Assembly (NCBI GenBank): GCA_027492795.1
Contig: JAPUEB010000026.1
Coordinates: forward strand, 1 to 64,000
Length of the DNA stretch: 64,000 nucleotides
Origin: Chryseobacterium sp.
GTDB lineage: Bacteria; Bacteroidota; Bacteroidia; Flavobacteriales; Weeksellaceae
Reading direction: 5' to 3'
Positions 8,979 to 17,664 of this stretch are shown here, one piece after another. Each line of letters opens with the position of its first letter. Position 1 is the stretch's first letter. The position numbers and the translations under genes are program-made. The notes under the pieces were generated by a model. The model ran no database searches, was not told where the DNA came from, and saw only the letters and a list, made by a program, of their open reading frames with translations.

Positions 8979-9539
8979 ATGAATTCAAGATTATTACCTT
9001 CTTTTTTCTTCTTTTTTACATTGCTTTCAGGATTTCAAATTTATGAAGCGCAGCTATATACAAATTCACTGGAACAAAAGACATCACGAAACAATAAGGT
9101 AATTATCTATTTTAATCCTGAAATTGTTCCCAATGTGGACGAAATTAGAGATGTTACCTATGATTCTTTTTTTTCTGCCGTTACAGACCGTTTTTCGCGC
9201 ACAAAAAATAATACCGTTTCCCGCGTACAAACCCCAGTTTCATACGATAATGTGGACATAGAAACGGTAAAGCAAATTATTGAAAATAACGATGCAGATT
9301 TCGCGGTTGTTCCAAAAGTAAAGTTTTTCAAAGTAGGTATCGGAACTTATGTTTTTTCCAGCCAAGTTGTAGTAAGCATGAAGCTTTATAATGCCTCGGG
9401 AAAGCTAATTTCCGAACGTTCTTATGATACTTTGAAAAAAAATGCAAGAATTTTCGGATCTGCAGAAAATTCTATAAAAATTGGAACAGACGGCGTTTTG
9501 AAAAGCATTCTGAAAGACATCAGAAGAACCCATTCTTAA
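8979..9539 (+). CDS. secreted protein of unknown function
   Basis: A 186-residue protein that I do not recognise. It has an N-terminal signal sequence (about residues 5-24, rich in F, ending near YEAQ) and no lipobox. The mature part alternates strands and helices (ETVKQIIENNDADFAVVPKV) and resembles small periplasmic proteins whose fold repeats a beta-alpha unit, but this is only an impression. It precedes mgtE by 85 bp on the same strand; mgtE has its own -7 element, so joint transcription is uncertain. Confidence 0.7.
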   Translation: MNSRLLPSFFFFFTLLSGFQIYEAQLYTNSLEQKTSRNNKVIIYFNPEIVPNVDEIRDVTYDSFFSAVTDRFSRTKNNTVSRVQTPVSYDNVDIETVKQIIENNDADFAVVPKVKFFKVGIGTYVFSSQVVVSMKLYNASGKLISERSYDTLKKNARIFGSAENSIKIGTDGVLKSILKDIRRTHS

Positions 9540-9599
9540 AAAAAGGCGTAAACATTCCTTATATAATTCCGAACGGCTGCTTTATTGATTATTTTCAGC

Positions 9600-9607
9600 T
9601 ATTTTTG
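9600..9607 (+). promoter_or_regulatory. -7 element of mgtE
   Basis: TATTTTTG, an exact TAnnTTTG match, 17 bp before the GTG start. It supports the GTG at 9625 as the true start because no upstream ATG lies between. The -33 element is weak. Confidence 0.4.
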
Positions 9608-9624
9608 CAAAAAGTAAAAATTCT

Positions 9625-10944
9625 GTGGAAACCAAAGAACTTGTATTCAATCCTGCCGATATTGCCGAAACGCTAAGTGAGCTGCACGCAGATGAGAGGC
9701 TTTTGGCTTTTTTAAAGGTTCCGAAAGAATACAAAGCTGAAGTCTTTTCGCACTTAGACAACGATTTTCAGGAGGAAACCATTCGGGGAATTGCCAGCGA
9801 AGAAGTAGCCGAAATCCTGAACGCAATGACTCCCGATGACAGAACGAATTTGTTTGAAGATTTTCCGGACGAGCTCATCAAATATTCCATCAATCTTCTA
9901 AATCCGCAAGAGCGAAGAATCGCCCTCAAGCTTTTGGGTTACGACGAAGATTCTATTGCGAGGATGATGACACCTTATTACATCCAAATCCGAAAGGAAT
10001 GGACGGTGAAAAGATGTTTTGAACAAATAAAAAAAGTAGGAAGAAAGGTAGAAACACTCAATTATCTTTATGTAGTAGATGAAAGAAACCGATTGATTGA
10101 TGACTTGGACATCCGAAATTTGTTGCTTGCAGACGAGGATCAGCTGGTTTCAGACCTTACCGACAGTCATTACGTTGCGATTACCACTACAACTTCCAAA
10201 GAAGACGCTGTTCAATATTTTGAAAAGTACGACAGAAACGCGCTCCCAATTGTTACCGAAGCCGGAGTTTTGGTAGGAATTGTAACCATCGACGATATTT
10301 TGGACCAAATAGAGCAACAAAACACCGAAGACATCCAAAAATTCGGGGGTATGGAAGCCTTGGACGAACCTTACCTGCAAACGCATTGGTGGGAAATGAT
10401 AAAAAAACGTGGTTTTTGGCTCATTGTTCTTTTCTTTTTACAGCTTATAACGGCTTCTGTAATGGGTTTTTATGAAAATGAAATAGAAAAGGCTGTAGTT
10501 TTAGCACTCTTTATTCCATTAATTATTTCAAGCGGAGGAAATTCGGGTTCGCAAGCTGCAACCTTGATTATCCGTGCAATGGCTTTGCAGGAAATAAGTT
10601 TAAAAGATTGGTGGATTGTAATGCGGAAAGAAATTATTACCGGACTCTTTCTTGGTTCACTTTTAGGAATTATCGGGTTTTTCAGAATAATGATTTGGCA
10701 AAAATTGGGCTGGTTTAATTACGGAGATTACTGGTTTTACATAGGAATTAGCGCAGCGGTTTCTTTGGCGATGATCGTACTTTGGGGAACACTTTCAGGC
10801 TCAATGGTTCCATTTATTTTGAAAAAATTCAATCTGGATCCCGCTACTTCTTCCGCTCCTTTTGTAGCAACTTTGGTGGATGTTACAGGTTTAATTATCT
10901 ATTTTACGATTGCCGCGATGTTGCTAACGGGAAAACTTCTTTAA
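9625..10944 (+). CDS. mgtE: magnesium transporter MgtE
   Basis: Mg2+ channel/transporter of the inner membrane. The 439 residues are a normal length. It has a cytoplasmic MgtE N domain (about 10-115), paired CBS domains (about 120-240) that sense Mg2+ in this family, and five membrane helices (from about 262) with the conserved pore segment [13 protein letters not shown]. The start is GTG at 9625: the N domain begins right after it and no in-frame ATG is available before residue 66. A binding-protein gene follows after 12 bp, so the two are probably co-transcribed. Confidence 0.95.
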   Translation: METKELVFNPADIAETLSELHADERLLAFLKVPKEYKAEVFSHLDNDFQEETIRGIASEEVAEILNAMTPDDRTNLFEDFPDELIKYSINLLNPQERRIALKLLGYDEDSIARMMTPYYIQIRKEWTVKRCFEQIKKVGRKVETLNYLYVVDERNRLIDDLDIRNLLLADEDQLVSDLTDSHYVAITTTTSKEDAVQYFEKYDRNALPIVTEAGVLVGIVTIDDILDQIEQQNTEDIQKFGGMEALDEPYLQTHWWEMIKKRGFWLIVLFFLQLITASVMGFYENEIEKAVVLALFIPLIISSGGNSGSQAATLIIRAMALQEISLKDWWIVMRKEIITGLFLGSLLGIIGFFRIMIWQKLGWFNYGDYWFYIGISAAVSLAMIVLWGTLSGSMVPFILKKFNLDPATSSAPFVATLVDVTGLIIYFTIAAMLLTGKLL

Positions 10945-10956
10945 AGAATTTTGCTC

Positions 10957-11685
10957 ATGCGAATAATCTCTTTAGTTCCATCAATTACCGAAACATTATT
11001 CGATTTTGGTCTTTCTGAAAATGAAATTGTAGGAAGGACTAAGTTCTGTATTCATCCCAAGAATTCTGTGAAAAAAATCGAGATTATTGGTGGCACAAAA
11101 ACTCTTAACCTTGAAAAAATCAAGAAACTTCAGCCCGACCTCATCATTGCAAATAAGGAGGAAAATGTAAAAGAACAAATTGAGGAATTAATGAAATTCT
11201 GCGATGTTTGGCTTACAGATATCAATACCCTCGATGATAACAGAAATTTCCTGAAAGAACTTGGAAAAACGCTGAACAAAACGGAAACAGCCAAAAAATT
11301 CATTGCAGAAACCGATAAAATTTTGGAAAAACCTGTTCAAAATCCAAAAAAATCAGCAGCATATTTAATTTGGAAAAACCCTTACATGGCTGTAGGAAGC
11401 GATACTTTCATCAACGATGTTCTCACAAATCTCAGTTTTCAAAATATTTTTGAAAATGAAAAAAGATATCCCGAAATTTCAATTGATGATTTACAACCAG
11501 CCGATGCAATTTTACTTTCAACCGAGCCTTTTCCTTTTAAAAATCAGCATATCGATGAAATTCAAGAAATATTCCCCGAAAAAAAGGTAATTCTTGTAGA
11601 TGGTGAGGCGTTTTCTTGGTACGGAACAAGAATTTCCAAAAAAGAAGAATATTTCCGAGAGCTTTGCGCTGAAATTTTTGCTTAA
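10957..11685 (+). CDS. BtuF/FecB-like metal-complex binding protein without signal peptide
   Basis: A helical-backbone metal receptor of the cobalamin/siderophore-binding class (242 residues). It opens directly with the first beta strand RIISLVPSITETL, and the family's KIKKLQPDLIIANKEEN segment is clear. Periplasmic members start with a signal peptide or lipobox; this one has neither. It is therefore probably cytoplasmic or uses another route, as seen for many short members in Bacteroidota. A TTG at 10951 is in frame, but ATG 10957 is the natural start. It follows mgtE by 12 bp. No permease or ATPase gene is nearby, so the ligand is unknown. Confidence 0.8.
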   Translation: MRIISLVPSITETLFDFGLSENEIVGRTKFCIHPKNSVKKIEIIGGTKTLNLEKIKKLQPDLIIANKEENVKEQIEELMKFCDVWLTDINTLDDNRNFLKELGKTLNKTETAKKFIAETDKILEKPVQNPKKSAAYLIWKNPYMAVGSDTFINDVLTNLSFQNIFENEKRYPEISIDDLQPADAILLSTEPFPFKNQHIDEIQEIFPEKKVILVDGEAFSWYGTRISKKEEYFRELCAEIFA

Positions 11686-11702
11686 ATACATGAAAATTTT
11701 TA

Positions 11703-11844
11703 CAACCACAAAAGTAACAAAAGTTTAAAAGTTTATAATTCAACTTGTTAAAGAGAAAATAAGATTTCCGTGCAGACTTATTTTAACTTTGAAAAAAATA
11801 ATTATGTCCTTACTAATTAAGTGCTTTTGTGACTTTTGTGGTTG
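11703..11844. repeat. long inverted repeat in a convergent gap
   Basis: CAACCACAAAAGTAACAAAAG core (11703-11723) and its reverse complement with one mismatch (11824-11844), 100 bp apart. It lies between the binding-protein gene (plus) and the GAF gene (minus). The separation is large for a terminator; it looks like the ends of a small dispersed element. Confidence 0.5.
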
Positions 11845-11879
11845 AAATATAATTTTTTTTCATGTACTAAAATTTTTGG

Positions 11880-12329
11880 TTAAATAACTTTCGCTACCTC
11901 ATCGCAAAGCCACTCCAACATTTCGCGATCTTCTTTTGTAAAAGGATTTAATGTATGAGAATCTATATCAATTTGTCCAATGTTCTCGCCGTTTTTGAAA
12001 ATTGGAACTACAATTTCTGCTTTTGTATCAATAGAGCAGCTTAAATAATTATCCTGCGCATTCACATCAGGAACTACAAAGGTTTCGCCGGAAACCGCAA
12101 CCTGTCCGCAAATCCCTTTTCCATAAGGAATCACGGTGTGATCTGTTGCCGCACCAACGTAAGGCCCTAAAACCAGCTCATCTTTTTCGCCATTTTTAAA
12201 ATAAAAACCCGTCCAATTGAAATAGGAAATCTCCTGATCCAGCAACTGACAAATTTTTTGAAGTTTTTCTTCTTTTTCAAACTTCGGGCTTTCCAAAATA
12301 GTGGAAAGTCTTTTCTTTATTTCCGACAT
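11880..12329 (-). CDS. GAF-domain free methionine-R-sulfoxide reductase
   Basis: A 149-residue single GAF domain, matching the fRMsr family, which reduces free methionine-R-sulfoxide in the cytoplasm using active-site cysteines. The family pattern is clear: NWTGFYF, GPYVG, KGICGQVA (Cys74), VPDVN, YLSCS (Cys98, position of the catalytic cysteine), KAEIVVPI and IGQIDIDS. The third, non-essential cysteine of E. coli fRMsr is not obvious. It lies 11 bp downstream of the 478-residue unknown gene and is probably co-transcribed with it. Confidence 0.85.
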   Translation of the reverse strand: MSEIKKRLSTILESPKFEKEEKLQKICQLLDQEISYFNWTGFYFKNGEKDELVLGPYVGAATDHTVIPYGKGICGQVAVSGETFVVPDVNAQDNYLSCSIDTKAEIVVPIFKNGENIGQIDIDSHTLNPFTKEDREMLEWLCDEVAKVI

Positions 12330-12340
12330 TTATCCTTTTT

Positions 12341-13777
12341 TTAGCTGAATTCTTTTAACTCTACTTCTTCCTTATAGCCGAACATTCCGCGTTCTTTTAT
12401 CATTTCTGCAACGCCATCCGGAACTTGGTTTTCCCAGCCGGTTAGGTTATGCGTTATCTTTCTCAAAATCTCTCTGGAATATATCTCGGAAAACTTAGGG
12501 TTGTAGGTTTCAATATCCTTTATCCTTTTATTGAGTTTGAAATACTTATACAGTTCTTTCAAATTATCATTCACCTTCAGGTTATTGGAGTCTAATAATT
12601 CATGGGTGTCGGGATCGCGATATGGATAAAGATAAACCGTCATATCATTTCTGAAAAATTTTCCAAAAGCCTCCAAAATGCCTCCCGAAAGGTTTTTGTA
12701 ATATTTTTCATCAAAAACCATCAGCAAATTATTCACGCCCATTGCGATGCCAATTTTATGTCCTGTAAAGCTTGCAAAGTAATCGATAAGGCGGTAATAT
12801 TCTGAGAAATTAGAAATAATTACGGTGTAGCCCAGTTTTGCCAGCACATCTACCCTATCCAGAAAGTCGCGCTCGTCTATCTCGCCTTCGCCTTTCAGGT
12901 TGGAAATTGTGATTTCAAAAAGAACTTCGGTTTCATCGTGGCTGCATTGTGCATCATCCATAAACATTTTCAGTCCACTTTCGAACATATCAATATTCAC
13001 CTTGGTTACGGGGCGAAAACTACCTCTTACCGCAAAAATATTTTTTCGGTAAAGCATATCGGCAGGAAGCATATTTTTGCCATCGGGATTGAAGATTACC
13101 GCATCCGTCATCCCGTTTTTCACCAGTTGAAGGCTCATCAAACGATTATCTACATATTTGAAAGATGGGCCTACAAAATCAATCATATCAATTTCCAAAT
13201 CGTCCAGATCAATATCGTCATACAAAGATTCTATCAATCTTCGCGGATTATCGCTGTAGAAAAATGCTCCGTAAATAAGGTTCACCCCAAGATTTCCAAG
13301 AGTTTCCTGCTGTAAGGTAGTATTGTTTTCCCGAAATTTTACGTGAAGCACTATTTCGTTATAATCTTCATTGGCTTCTTTTTGAAAACGAACTCCTACC
13401 CAACCGTGACCTTTGAAGGTTTTCTCAAAATTGATGGTGGTAACGGTGTTTGCGTAAGAAAAAAATCTTCTTCCGGGGCTGTTATCTCTGGAAAGGCGCT
13501 CCTCTATTAAAGAAACTTCATAGCGAAGCATTTTGCGGAGGCGGTTTTGTGTAACGTATCGGTTATGGGCTTCCTTGCCATAAATAGCGTCGGAAAAATC
13601 TTTATCATAAGCGGACATTGCTTTTGCGATGGTTTTGGAAGCTCCACCTGCCCGAAAAAAGTGGCGAACAGTTTCCTGCCCTGCTCCAATTTCCGCAAAA
13701 GTTCCATAGATATCGGTATCGAGATTGATTGCTAAAGCTTTCTGTTTAGGAGTAAGTTTTTGCTTTATCAAAGACAT
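12341..13777 (-). CDS. conserved protein of unknown function (often mislabelled in databases)
   Basis: A 478-residue soluble protein with no signal peptide or membrane helix. It begins MSLIKQKLTPKQKALAINLD, followed by YGTFAEIGAGQETVRHFFRAGGASKTIAKAMSAYDK. I recognise the family as widespread in Bacteroidota but know no established function. Some databases call members TonB-dependent receptor or nucleotide adenylyltransferase, yet no barrel, plug, signal peptide or HxGH-type motif is visible, so I do not accept either. It is transcribed just ahead of the GAF reductase (11-bp gap) and divergently from the hydrolase at 13824. Confidence 0.8.
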   Translation of the reverse strand: MSLIKQKLTPKQKALAINLDTDIYGTFAEIGAGQETVRHFFRAGGASKTIAKAMSAYDKDFSDAIYGKEAHNRYVTQNRLRKMLRYEVSLIEERLSRDNSPGRRFFSYANTVTTINFEKTFKGHGWVGVRFQKEANEDYNEIVLHVKFRENNTTLQQETLGNLGVNLIYGAFFYSDNPRRLIESLYDDIDLDDLEIDMIDFVGPSFKYVDNRLMSLQLVKNGMTDAVIFNPDGKNMLPADMLYRKNIFAVRGSFRPVTKVNIDMFESGLKMFMDDAQCSHDETEVLFEITISNLKGEGEIDERDFLDRVDVLAKLGYTVIISNFSEYYRLIDYFASFTGHKIGIAMGVNNLLMVFDEKYYKNLSGGILEAFGKFFRNDMTVYLYPYRDPDTHELLDSNNLKVNDNLKELYKYFKLNKRIKDIETYNPKFSEIYSREILRKITHNLTGWENQVPDGVAEMIKERGMFGYKEEVELKEFS

Positions 13778-13823
13778 TTTTTTGAATTTTTTGTAAATTT
13801 ACGAAATAAAAGCAAAACAGAGA

Positions 13824-14588
13824 ATGCAGCTGAAATTTTTAGGAACCGGAACTTCACAAGGTGTACCCGTAATTGGCTGCAGCTGCAAAGTTTGTACATC
13901 ACAAAACCCAAAAGACACCCGTTTTCGCTCTTCGGTGATGATTACTACCGATGCCGGAAAGAAAATACTGATAGACTGCGGTCCCGATTTTCGCCAGCAA
14001 ATGCTCATCAACAAAGAAAAAAATGTAGATGCCATTTTGCTAACCCATGAACATAACGACCATGTAATTGGACTGGACGATTTGCGACCACTCATTTTTA
14101 AGAGCGGAAAGGAAATGGAAATTTTTTGTAATGAAAGAGTGGGCGAAGAAGTGAAAAGCCGTTTTCCGTATGCTTTTGCGGATGAAAAATATCCGGGAGC
14201 GCCATCTTTTAAAATTCAGGAAATTAATGGGAATTTTGAACTTTTCAATACTGATGTTATTCCTGTGGAAGTGATGCATTATAAAATCCCGATTTATGGT
14301 TTTAGGTTTAGAAATGTAGCCTATATAACGGATGCAAGTTCTATTTCTAAACTTGAGAAGGAAAAACTGCAAAATCTGGATGTCCTCATTTTAAACTGTA
14401 TCCGAAAAGAAACGCCACATCCTGCACATTTCATTTTGGAAGATATTATTAATTTAAATAATGAATTGAAACCAAAAACACTTTACCTCACCCATATCAG
14501 TCATCTTTTTGGGACTTTTGATGATGAGGAACCACTACTTCCACCAAACATTCATCTTTCTTACGATGGTTTGGAATTTGAATTTTGA
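13824..14588 (+). CDS. metallo-beta-lactamase-fold hydrolase (PhnP-like)
   Basis: A 254-residue member of the MBL superfamily, closest in plan to PhnP, the 5-phosphoribosyl 1,2-cyclic phosphate phosphodiesterase. Metal ligands are visible in THEHNDH (His75, His77, Asp79, His80), with later histidines at VMHYKI and LTHISHLFG. The N-terminal GCSCKVC cluster (Cys19-24) resembles the extra zinc site of PhnP. No phosphonate genes are near, so the true substrate is uncertain. It is divergent from the 478-residue unknown gene, 46 bp apart. Confidence 0.85.
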   Translation: MQLKFLGTGTSQGVPVIGCSCKVCTSQNPKDTRFRSSVMITTDAGKKILIDCGPDFRQQMLINKEKNVDAILLTHEHNDHVIGLDDLRPLIFKSGKEMEIFCNERVGEEVKSRFPYAFADEKYPGAPSFKIQEINGNFELFNTDVIPVEVMHYKIPIYGFRFRNVAYITDASSISKLEKEKLQNLDVLILNCIRKETPHPAHFILEDIINLNNELKPKTLYLTHISHLFGTFDDEEPLLPPNIHLSYDGLEFEF

Positions 14589-14607
14589 AAAAATGTTGAA
14601 ATATTTT

Positions 14608-14636
14608 TTGAAAAAATAAAAAAAACTCTATATTTG
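14608..14636 (+). promoter_or_regulatory. promoter of tRNA-Leu
   Basis: TTG (14608-14610), 18-bp spacer, TATATTTG (14629-14636): a full Bacteroidota promoter ending 16 bp before the tRNA. Confidence 0.7.
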
Positions 14637-14652
14637 CAAACCCAATTACGAA

Positions 14653-14737
14653 GCCCAGGTGGCGGAATTGGTAGACGCGCTAGACTCAAACTCTAGTATC
14701 GCAAGATGTACCGGTTCGATTCCGGTCCTGGGTACCA
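14653..14737 (+). tRNA. tRNA-Leu (anticodon CAA)
   Basis: An 85-nt tRNA with a long variable arm, as expected for leucine. The acceptor stem is GCCCAGG / CCTGGGT with encoded CCA end (14735-14737). The anticodon stem CTAGA / TCTAG encloses the loop CTCAAAC, giving CAA, which reads UUG. The T-loop TTCGATT is present in the arm CCGGTTCGATTCCGG. It has its own promoter and terminator. Confidence 0.95.
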
Positions 14738-14772
14738 AGCCGAAAAGTTCAATTGAACTTTTCGGCTTTTTT
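14738..14772 (+). terminator. rho-independent terminator of tRNA-Leu
   Basis: 13-bp perfect stem AGCCGAAAAGTTC (14738-14750) / GAACTTTTCGGCT (14755-14767), AATT loop, then a T-run. Between it and the yceI promoter (to 15020) the DNA is extremely AT-rich and I see no gene. Confidence 0.9.
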
Positions 14773-15020
14773 TATACACTTAAATTTAATTCTTTTTCCA
14801 ATCTATACAACATCTAAAGCATGACTGTTATCAGCTTTTTGGATAATTCACATTTATATTTATTGTCAAAAATCTAAACAAATATTTAATTTTTTAACAA
14901 ATAATTTCAAAAATCAAGTTAATATTATACATTTTTAATCAAAATTGAAATTTATTAATAGTTTTTGGCAATTTTATATTATTTTAAGATATATATCATA
15001 AAATTTAGTGATAATGTGTG

Positions 15021-15050
15021 TTGATTTTATAATCATAATATCTAACTTTG
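15021..15050 (+). promoter_or_regulatory. promoter of the YceI/barrel operon
   Basis: TTG (15021-15023), 19-bp spacer, TAACTTTG (15043-15050): full consensus. The leader would be about 35 nt. Confidence 0.75.
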
Positions 15051-15091
15051 TTTAAGAAAATTGAACTTAATAAATAATTAATACTTTAGAT

Positions 15092-15619
15092 ATGAAAAAA
15101 TTAGTTTTAAAATCCTTGGTTCTGATGTTCGGCTTAATGGTGGGGATAGCTTCCGCACAAAACATTACAGGGAAATCAACCAAGATTACTGTAGATGGAA
15201 CTTCACCACTTCATGACTGGACAATGACCTCTACTTCAGCTAACTTTAGTGCTACCGTGAACGGTAATGTTATTAACAACATTAAATTCTCTACCGTATC
15301 TAAAAATCTGAAGAGTACCAAAGGGAAAATGATGGACAACAAAGCCTACAACGCACTGAAAGCAGATAAATTTCCGAACGTAAGCTTCACTGCTACTTCC
15401 TTGAATATTGGTAAAGGCACTTTAACCGGAAAACTTACCATTGCAGGTGTTACCAAAAATGTATCTATGCCCGCAAATGTTATAAAAAATGGAAACTCTT
15501 ACAACGTTACCGCCACAGAAAGCATGACACTTTCTGAATACGGAATGGAAAGACCAGGTTTTATGGGCGTAAGAACAGGAGACGCCATTACCGTTACCGT
15601 AAATATTGTTGCTAACTAA
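15092..15619 (+). CDS. YceI family periplasmic lipid-binding-like protein
   Basis: 175 residues with a signal peptide (cleavage near IASAQ, about residue 22). The YceI fold is a beta barrel that binds polyisoprenoid or amphiphilic ligands in structurally studied members; the physiological role is unclear. Family marks visible: GTSPLHDWTM, MDNKAYNALKADKFPNVSF, LTGKLTIAGVTK, and the C-terminal SEYGMERPGFMGVRTGD. It is the first gene of a three-gene operon with an outer-membrane barrel (31 bp downstream) and a second YceI-like gene. Confidence 0.93.
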   Translation: MKKLVLKSLVLMFGLMVGIASAQNITGKSTKITVDGTSPLHDWTMTSTSANFSATVNGNVINNIKFSTVSKNLKSTKGKMMDNKAYNALKADKFPNVSFTATSLNIGKGTLTGKLTIAGVTKNVSMPANVIKNGNSYNVTATESMTLSEYGMERPGFMGVRTGDAITVTVNIVAN

Positions 15620-15650
15620 TAGAAAATAGATAATTTAAATTTATAGTACA

Positions 15651-17084
15651 ATGAAAACTTCATTATTAAAAATTTCCGCATTCGCTTTAGTTTTAGCAGG
15701 CGGTTTTATGTATGCACAGGAAGAAACTCCATCGATGAGAGAGTATCTTGCACCAGAAAAATACCAAAGAAACGTATTTGAAGACCCTAAAGTAGCGTCG
15801 CCTGAATATACAGGTGTTAAAGTAACTGTAGGTGGAGATTTTGCATTGCAATTTCAAGCTCTAGATCACAGTACAGAAGGCGTTTACAAATCTACACAAG
15901 CAGGTTTTTTCCCAGGAACCAGCACACCTTTGGCAGGTGCACCGATTCAGCTTTACAAAATGCACCAAGATTTCAACCTACCAACAGCAAATCTAGATGT
16001 GAATGCATATCTTTCAAAAGGACTTAAAATGCATTTAAGAACGTATCTTTCAGCACGTCATCACAATGAAGCTTGGGTAAAAGGAGGTTATATCCAAATT
16101 GACGAACTAGACTTCATTAAAGAAGGATTCCTTTCTAATGTAATGCAGTATGCAAGAGTTAGAATTGGTATGGACGAGGTAAACTACGGCGACTCTCACT
16201 TCAGAAGATCGGATAATGCTGAAACCATCAACAACCCATTCGTAGGGAACAATATCATGGACTCTTTTACTACTGAAGCTTTTGGTGAAGGTTATCTATT
16301 TTACAAAGGATTTTTCGGAATGTTGGGTGTTGCCAATGGAAAACTTAACCAAGTTGTGATAGAAACTTCAAGATACAATGCTGATAACAAACCATCTCTT
16401 TATTTAAAAGGAGGATATGACAAGCAAATCAATCAAGATTTAAGAGTGAGAGTTAGTGCATCTATGTACAGCAATCAAGGTACTACAACAGGAACTTATC
16501 TTTATGGTGCCGATAGAGCAGGTGGTAGATATTACTATACCAATCTTGCAGCACCTGTACAATATGTGGCTGTAGCCGGAACTTCTACACCTCTCATAAC
16601 TCTTCCTGGTGGAATTGGAAATCCTGAAGATTTAGCTGCTGCACCACAAACCAACAGATTCAACCCTGGTTTCAAAAAGAATACCGCTTTCCAAGTGAAC
16701 CCTTTTATTAAATATCAAGGTCTTGAATTCTTTGGTGTATTCGAACATGTTTCCGGATATAAAACTTTAAGCGGAACTACTCTTCAGCCAACTAAAGGTA
16801 GCTACACTCAACTCGTTGGTGAATTACTTTACAGATTCGGCGGAAAAGAACAATTCTATGTAGGTGGAAGATACAACACTGTAAACGGTAAAGATTTCGA
16901 TACCGCTCCTGAAAGAAAAATCAGTCGTTTCAATATTGCAGGCGGTTGGTTTATGACTAAAAATGTTCTTGCAAAATTAGAATATGTGACTCAAAAATAT
17001 GACAATGGAGCTGCTTGGGACAATACTCCTTATGATGGTGGTAAGTTCAATGGCGTAATGCTAGAAGCAACTATAGGTTTCTAA
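15651..17084 (+). CDS. outer-membrane beta-barrel (porin-like) protein
   Basis: 477 residues with a signal peptide ending near MYAQ (residue 22). The mature protein alternates short polar turns with amphipathic strands rich in aromatic and Gly residues, and ends in a strand with C-terminal Phe (MLEATIGF), as expected for an outer-membrane barrel. Strand-like repeats such as GGDFALQFQ, LYLKGGYD, FYVGGRYN and FNIAGGWFMTK support this. It has no TonB box or plug, so a passive channel is likely; the substrate is unknown. It lies between two YceI-like genes on one strand, which suggests a shared envelope role. A terminator at 17107 should limit transcription of the third gene. Confidence 0.8.
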   Translation: MKTSLLKISAFALVLAGGFMYAQEETPSMREYLAPEKYQRNVFEDPKVASPEYTGVKVTVGGDFALQFQALDHSTEGVYKSTQAGFFPGTSTPLAGAPIQLYKMHQDFNLPTANLDVNAYLSKGLKMHLRTYLSARHHNEAWVKGGYIQIDELDFIKEGFLSNVMQYARVRIGMDEVNYGDSHFRRSDNAETINNPFVGNNIMDSFTTEAFGEGYLFYKGFFGMLGVANGKLNQVVIETSRYNADNKPSLYLKGGYDKQINQDLRVRVSASMYSNQGTTTGTYLYGADRAGGRYYYTNLAAPVQYVAVAGTSTPLITLPGGIGNPEDLAAAPQTNRFNPGFKKNTAFQVNPFIKYQGLEFFGVFEHVSGYKTLSGTTLQPTKGSYTQLVGELLYRFGGKEQFYVGGRYNTVNGKDFDTAPERKISRFNIAGGWFMTKNVLAKLEYVTQKYDNGAAWDNTPYDGGKFNGVMLEATIGF

Positions 17085-17106
17085 TTATCAATTTCAATTT
17101 AGAAAG

Positions 17107-17134
17107 AAGGGGCATTATTTTTGCCCCTTTTTTA
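17107..17134 (+). terminator. terminator after the barrel gene
   Basis: AAGGGGCA (17107-17114) / TGCCCCTT (17122-17129) with a T-run. It sits between the barrel gene and the next YceI-like gene, so it is probably an attenuating or partial terminator, unless the third gene has its own start site. Confidence 0.75.
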
Positions 17135-17145
17135 TTCTGATCATT

Positions 17146-17649
17146 ATGAAAAAAAATTTTATTTTCATTCTTTTTTTCGCAGTCAAAATCTTGTTTTCAC
17201 AGGCTAATAAAGTAGTGGTGAATGGAAAAACCAATGTAAATACCTTCAAATGTATCAACGAAAAATTCAACAGCGCAAGTAATAGTTATTCCTTCAAAAA
17301 AAATCAGCTTCCCTACCTTCAGCTCGAAGTAGAAAATTTCGACTGCAAAAATAAAATAATGACCAACGACCTGAGGAAAACCCTGAAAGCAGATCAATAT
17401 CCGAAAATGTTTGTGAAATTTATCAGCTTCAAAAAGATAAGCGAACAACAATACCAAGCTACCATAGAAGTAAAACTTACCGACAAAACAAGAGTGTACA
17501 CCACCAGTTTTTACCCTTCGCAAAATACTTTCGTAGGCAGGGAATACGTTCGTTTCAGCGATTTTGGATTAAAAGCCCCCACAAAAATGGGCGGAATGAT
17601 TGTAGTGGAAGACCAACTGAACTTGGTTCTTACGCTAAATAATTATTAG
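17146..17649 (+). CDS. YceI-like secreted protein
   Basis: 167 residues with a signal peptide (to about residue 20, LFSQA). It is a divergent YceI-type protein: RKTLKADQYPKMFVKFISF matches the family's NALKADKFPNVSFTAT region of the gene at 15092. The late VRFSDFGLKAPTKMGGMIVVEDQ matches its SEYGMERPGFMGV region. The two are clearly paralogues at low identity, separated by the barrel gene, with a terminator between barrel and this gene (17107-17134). Confidence 0.8.
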   Translation: MKKNFIFILFFAVKILFSQANKVVVNGKTNVNTFKCINEKFNSASNSYSFKKNQLPYLQLEVENFDCKNKIMTNDLRKTLKADQYPKMFVKFISFKKISEQQYQATIEVKLTDKTRVYTTSFYPSQNTFVGREYVRFSDFGLKAPTKMGGMIVVEDQLNLVLTLNNY

Positions 17650-17664
17650 GCAGCTCCACCAAAA

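Noticed and set aside
12341-13777. TonB-dependent receptor or nicotinate-nucleotide adenylyltransferase label
   Set aside because: No signal peptide, plug, barrel strands or nucleotidyltransferase HxGH motif in the protein.
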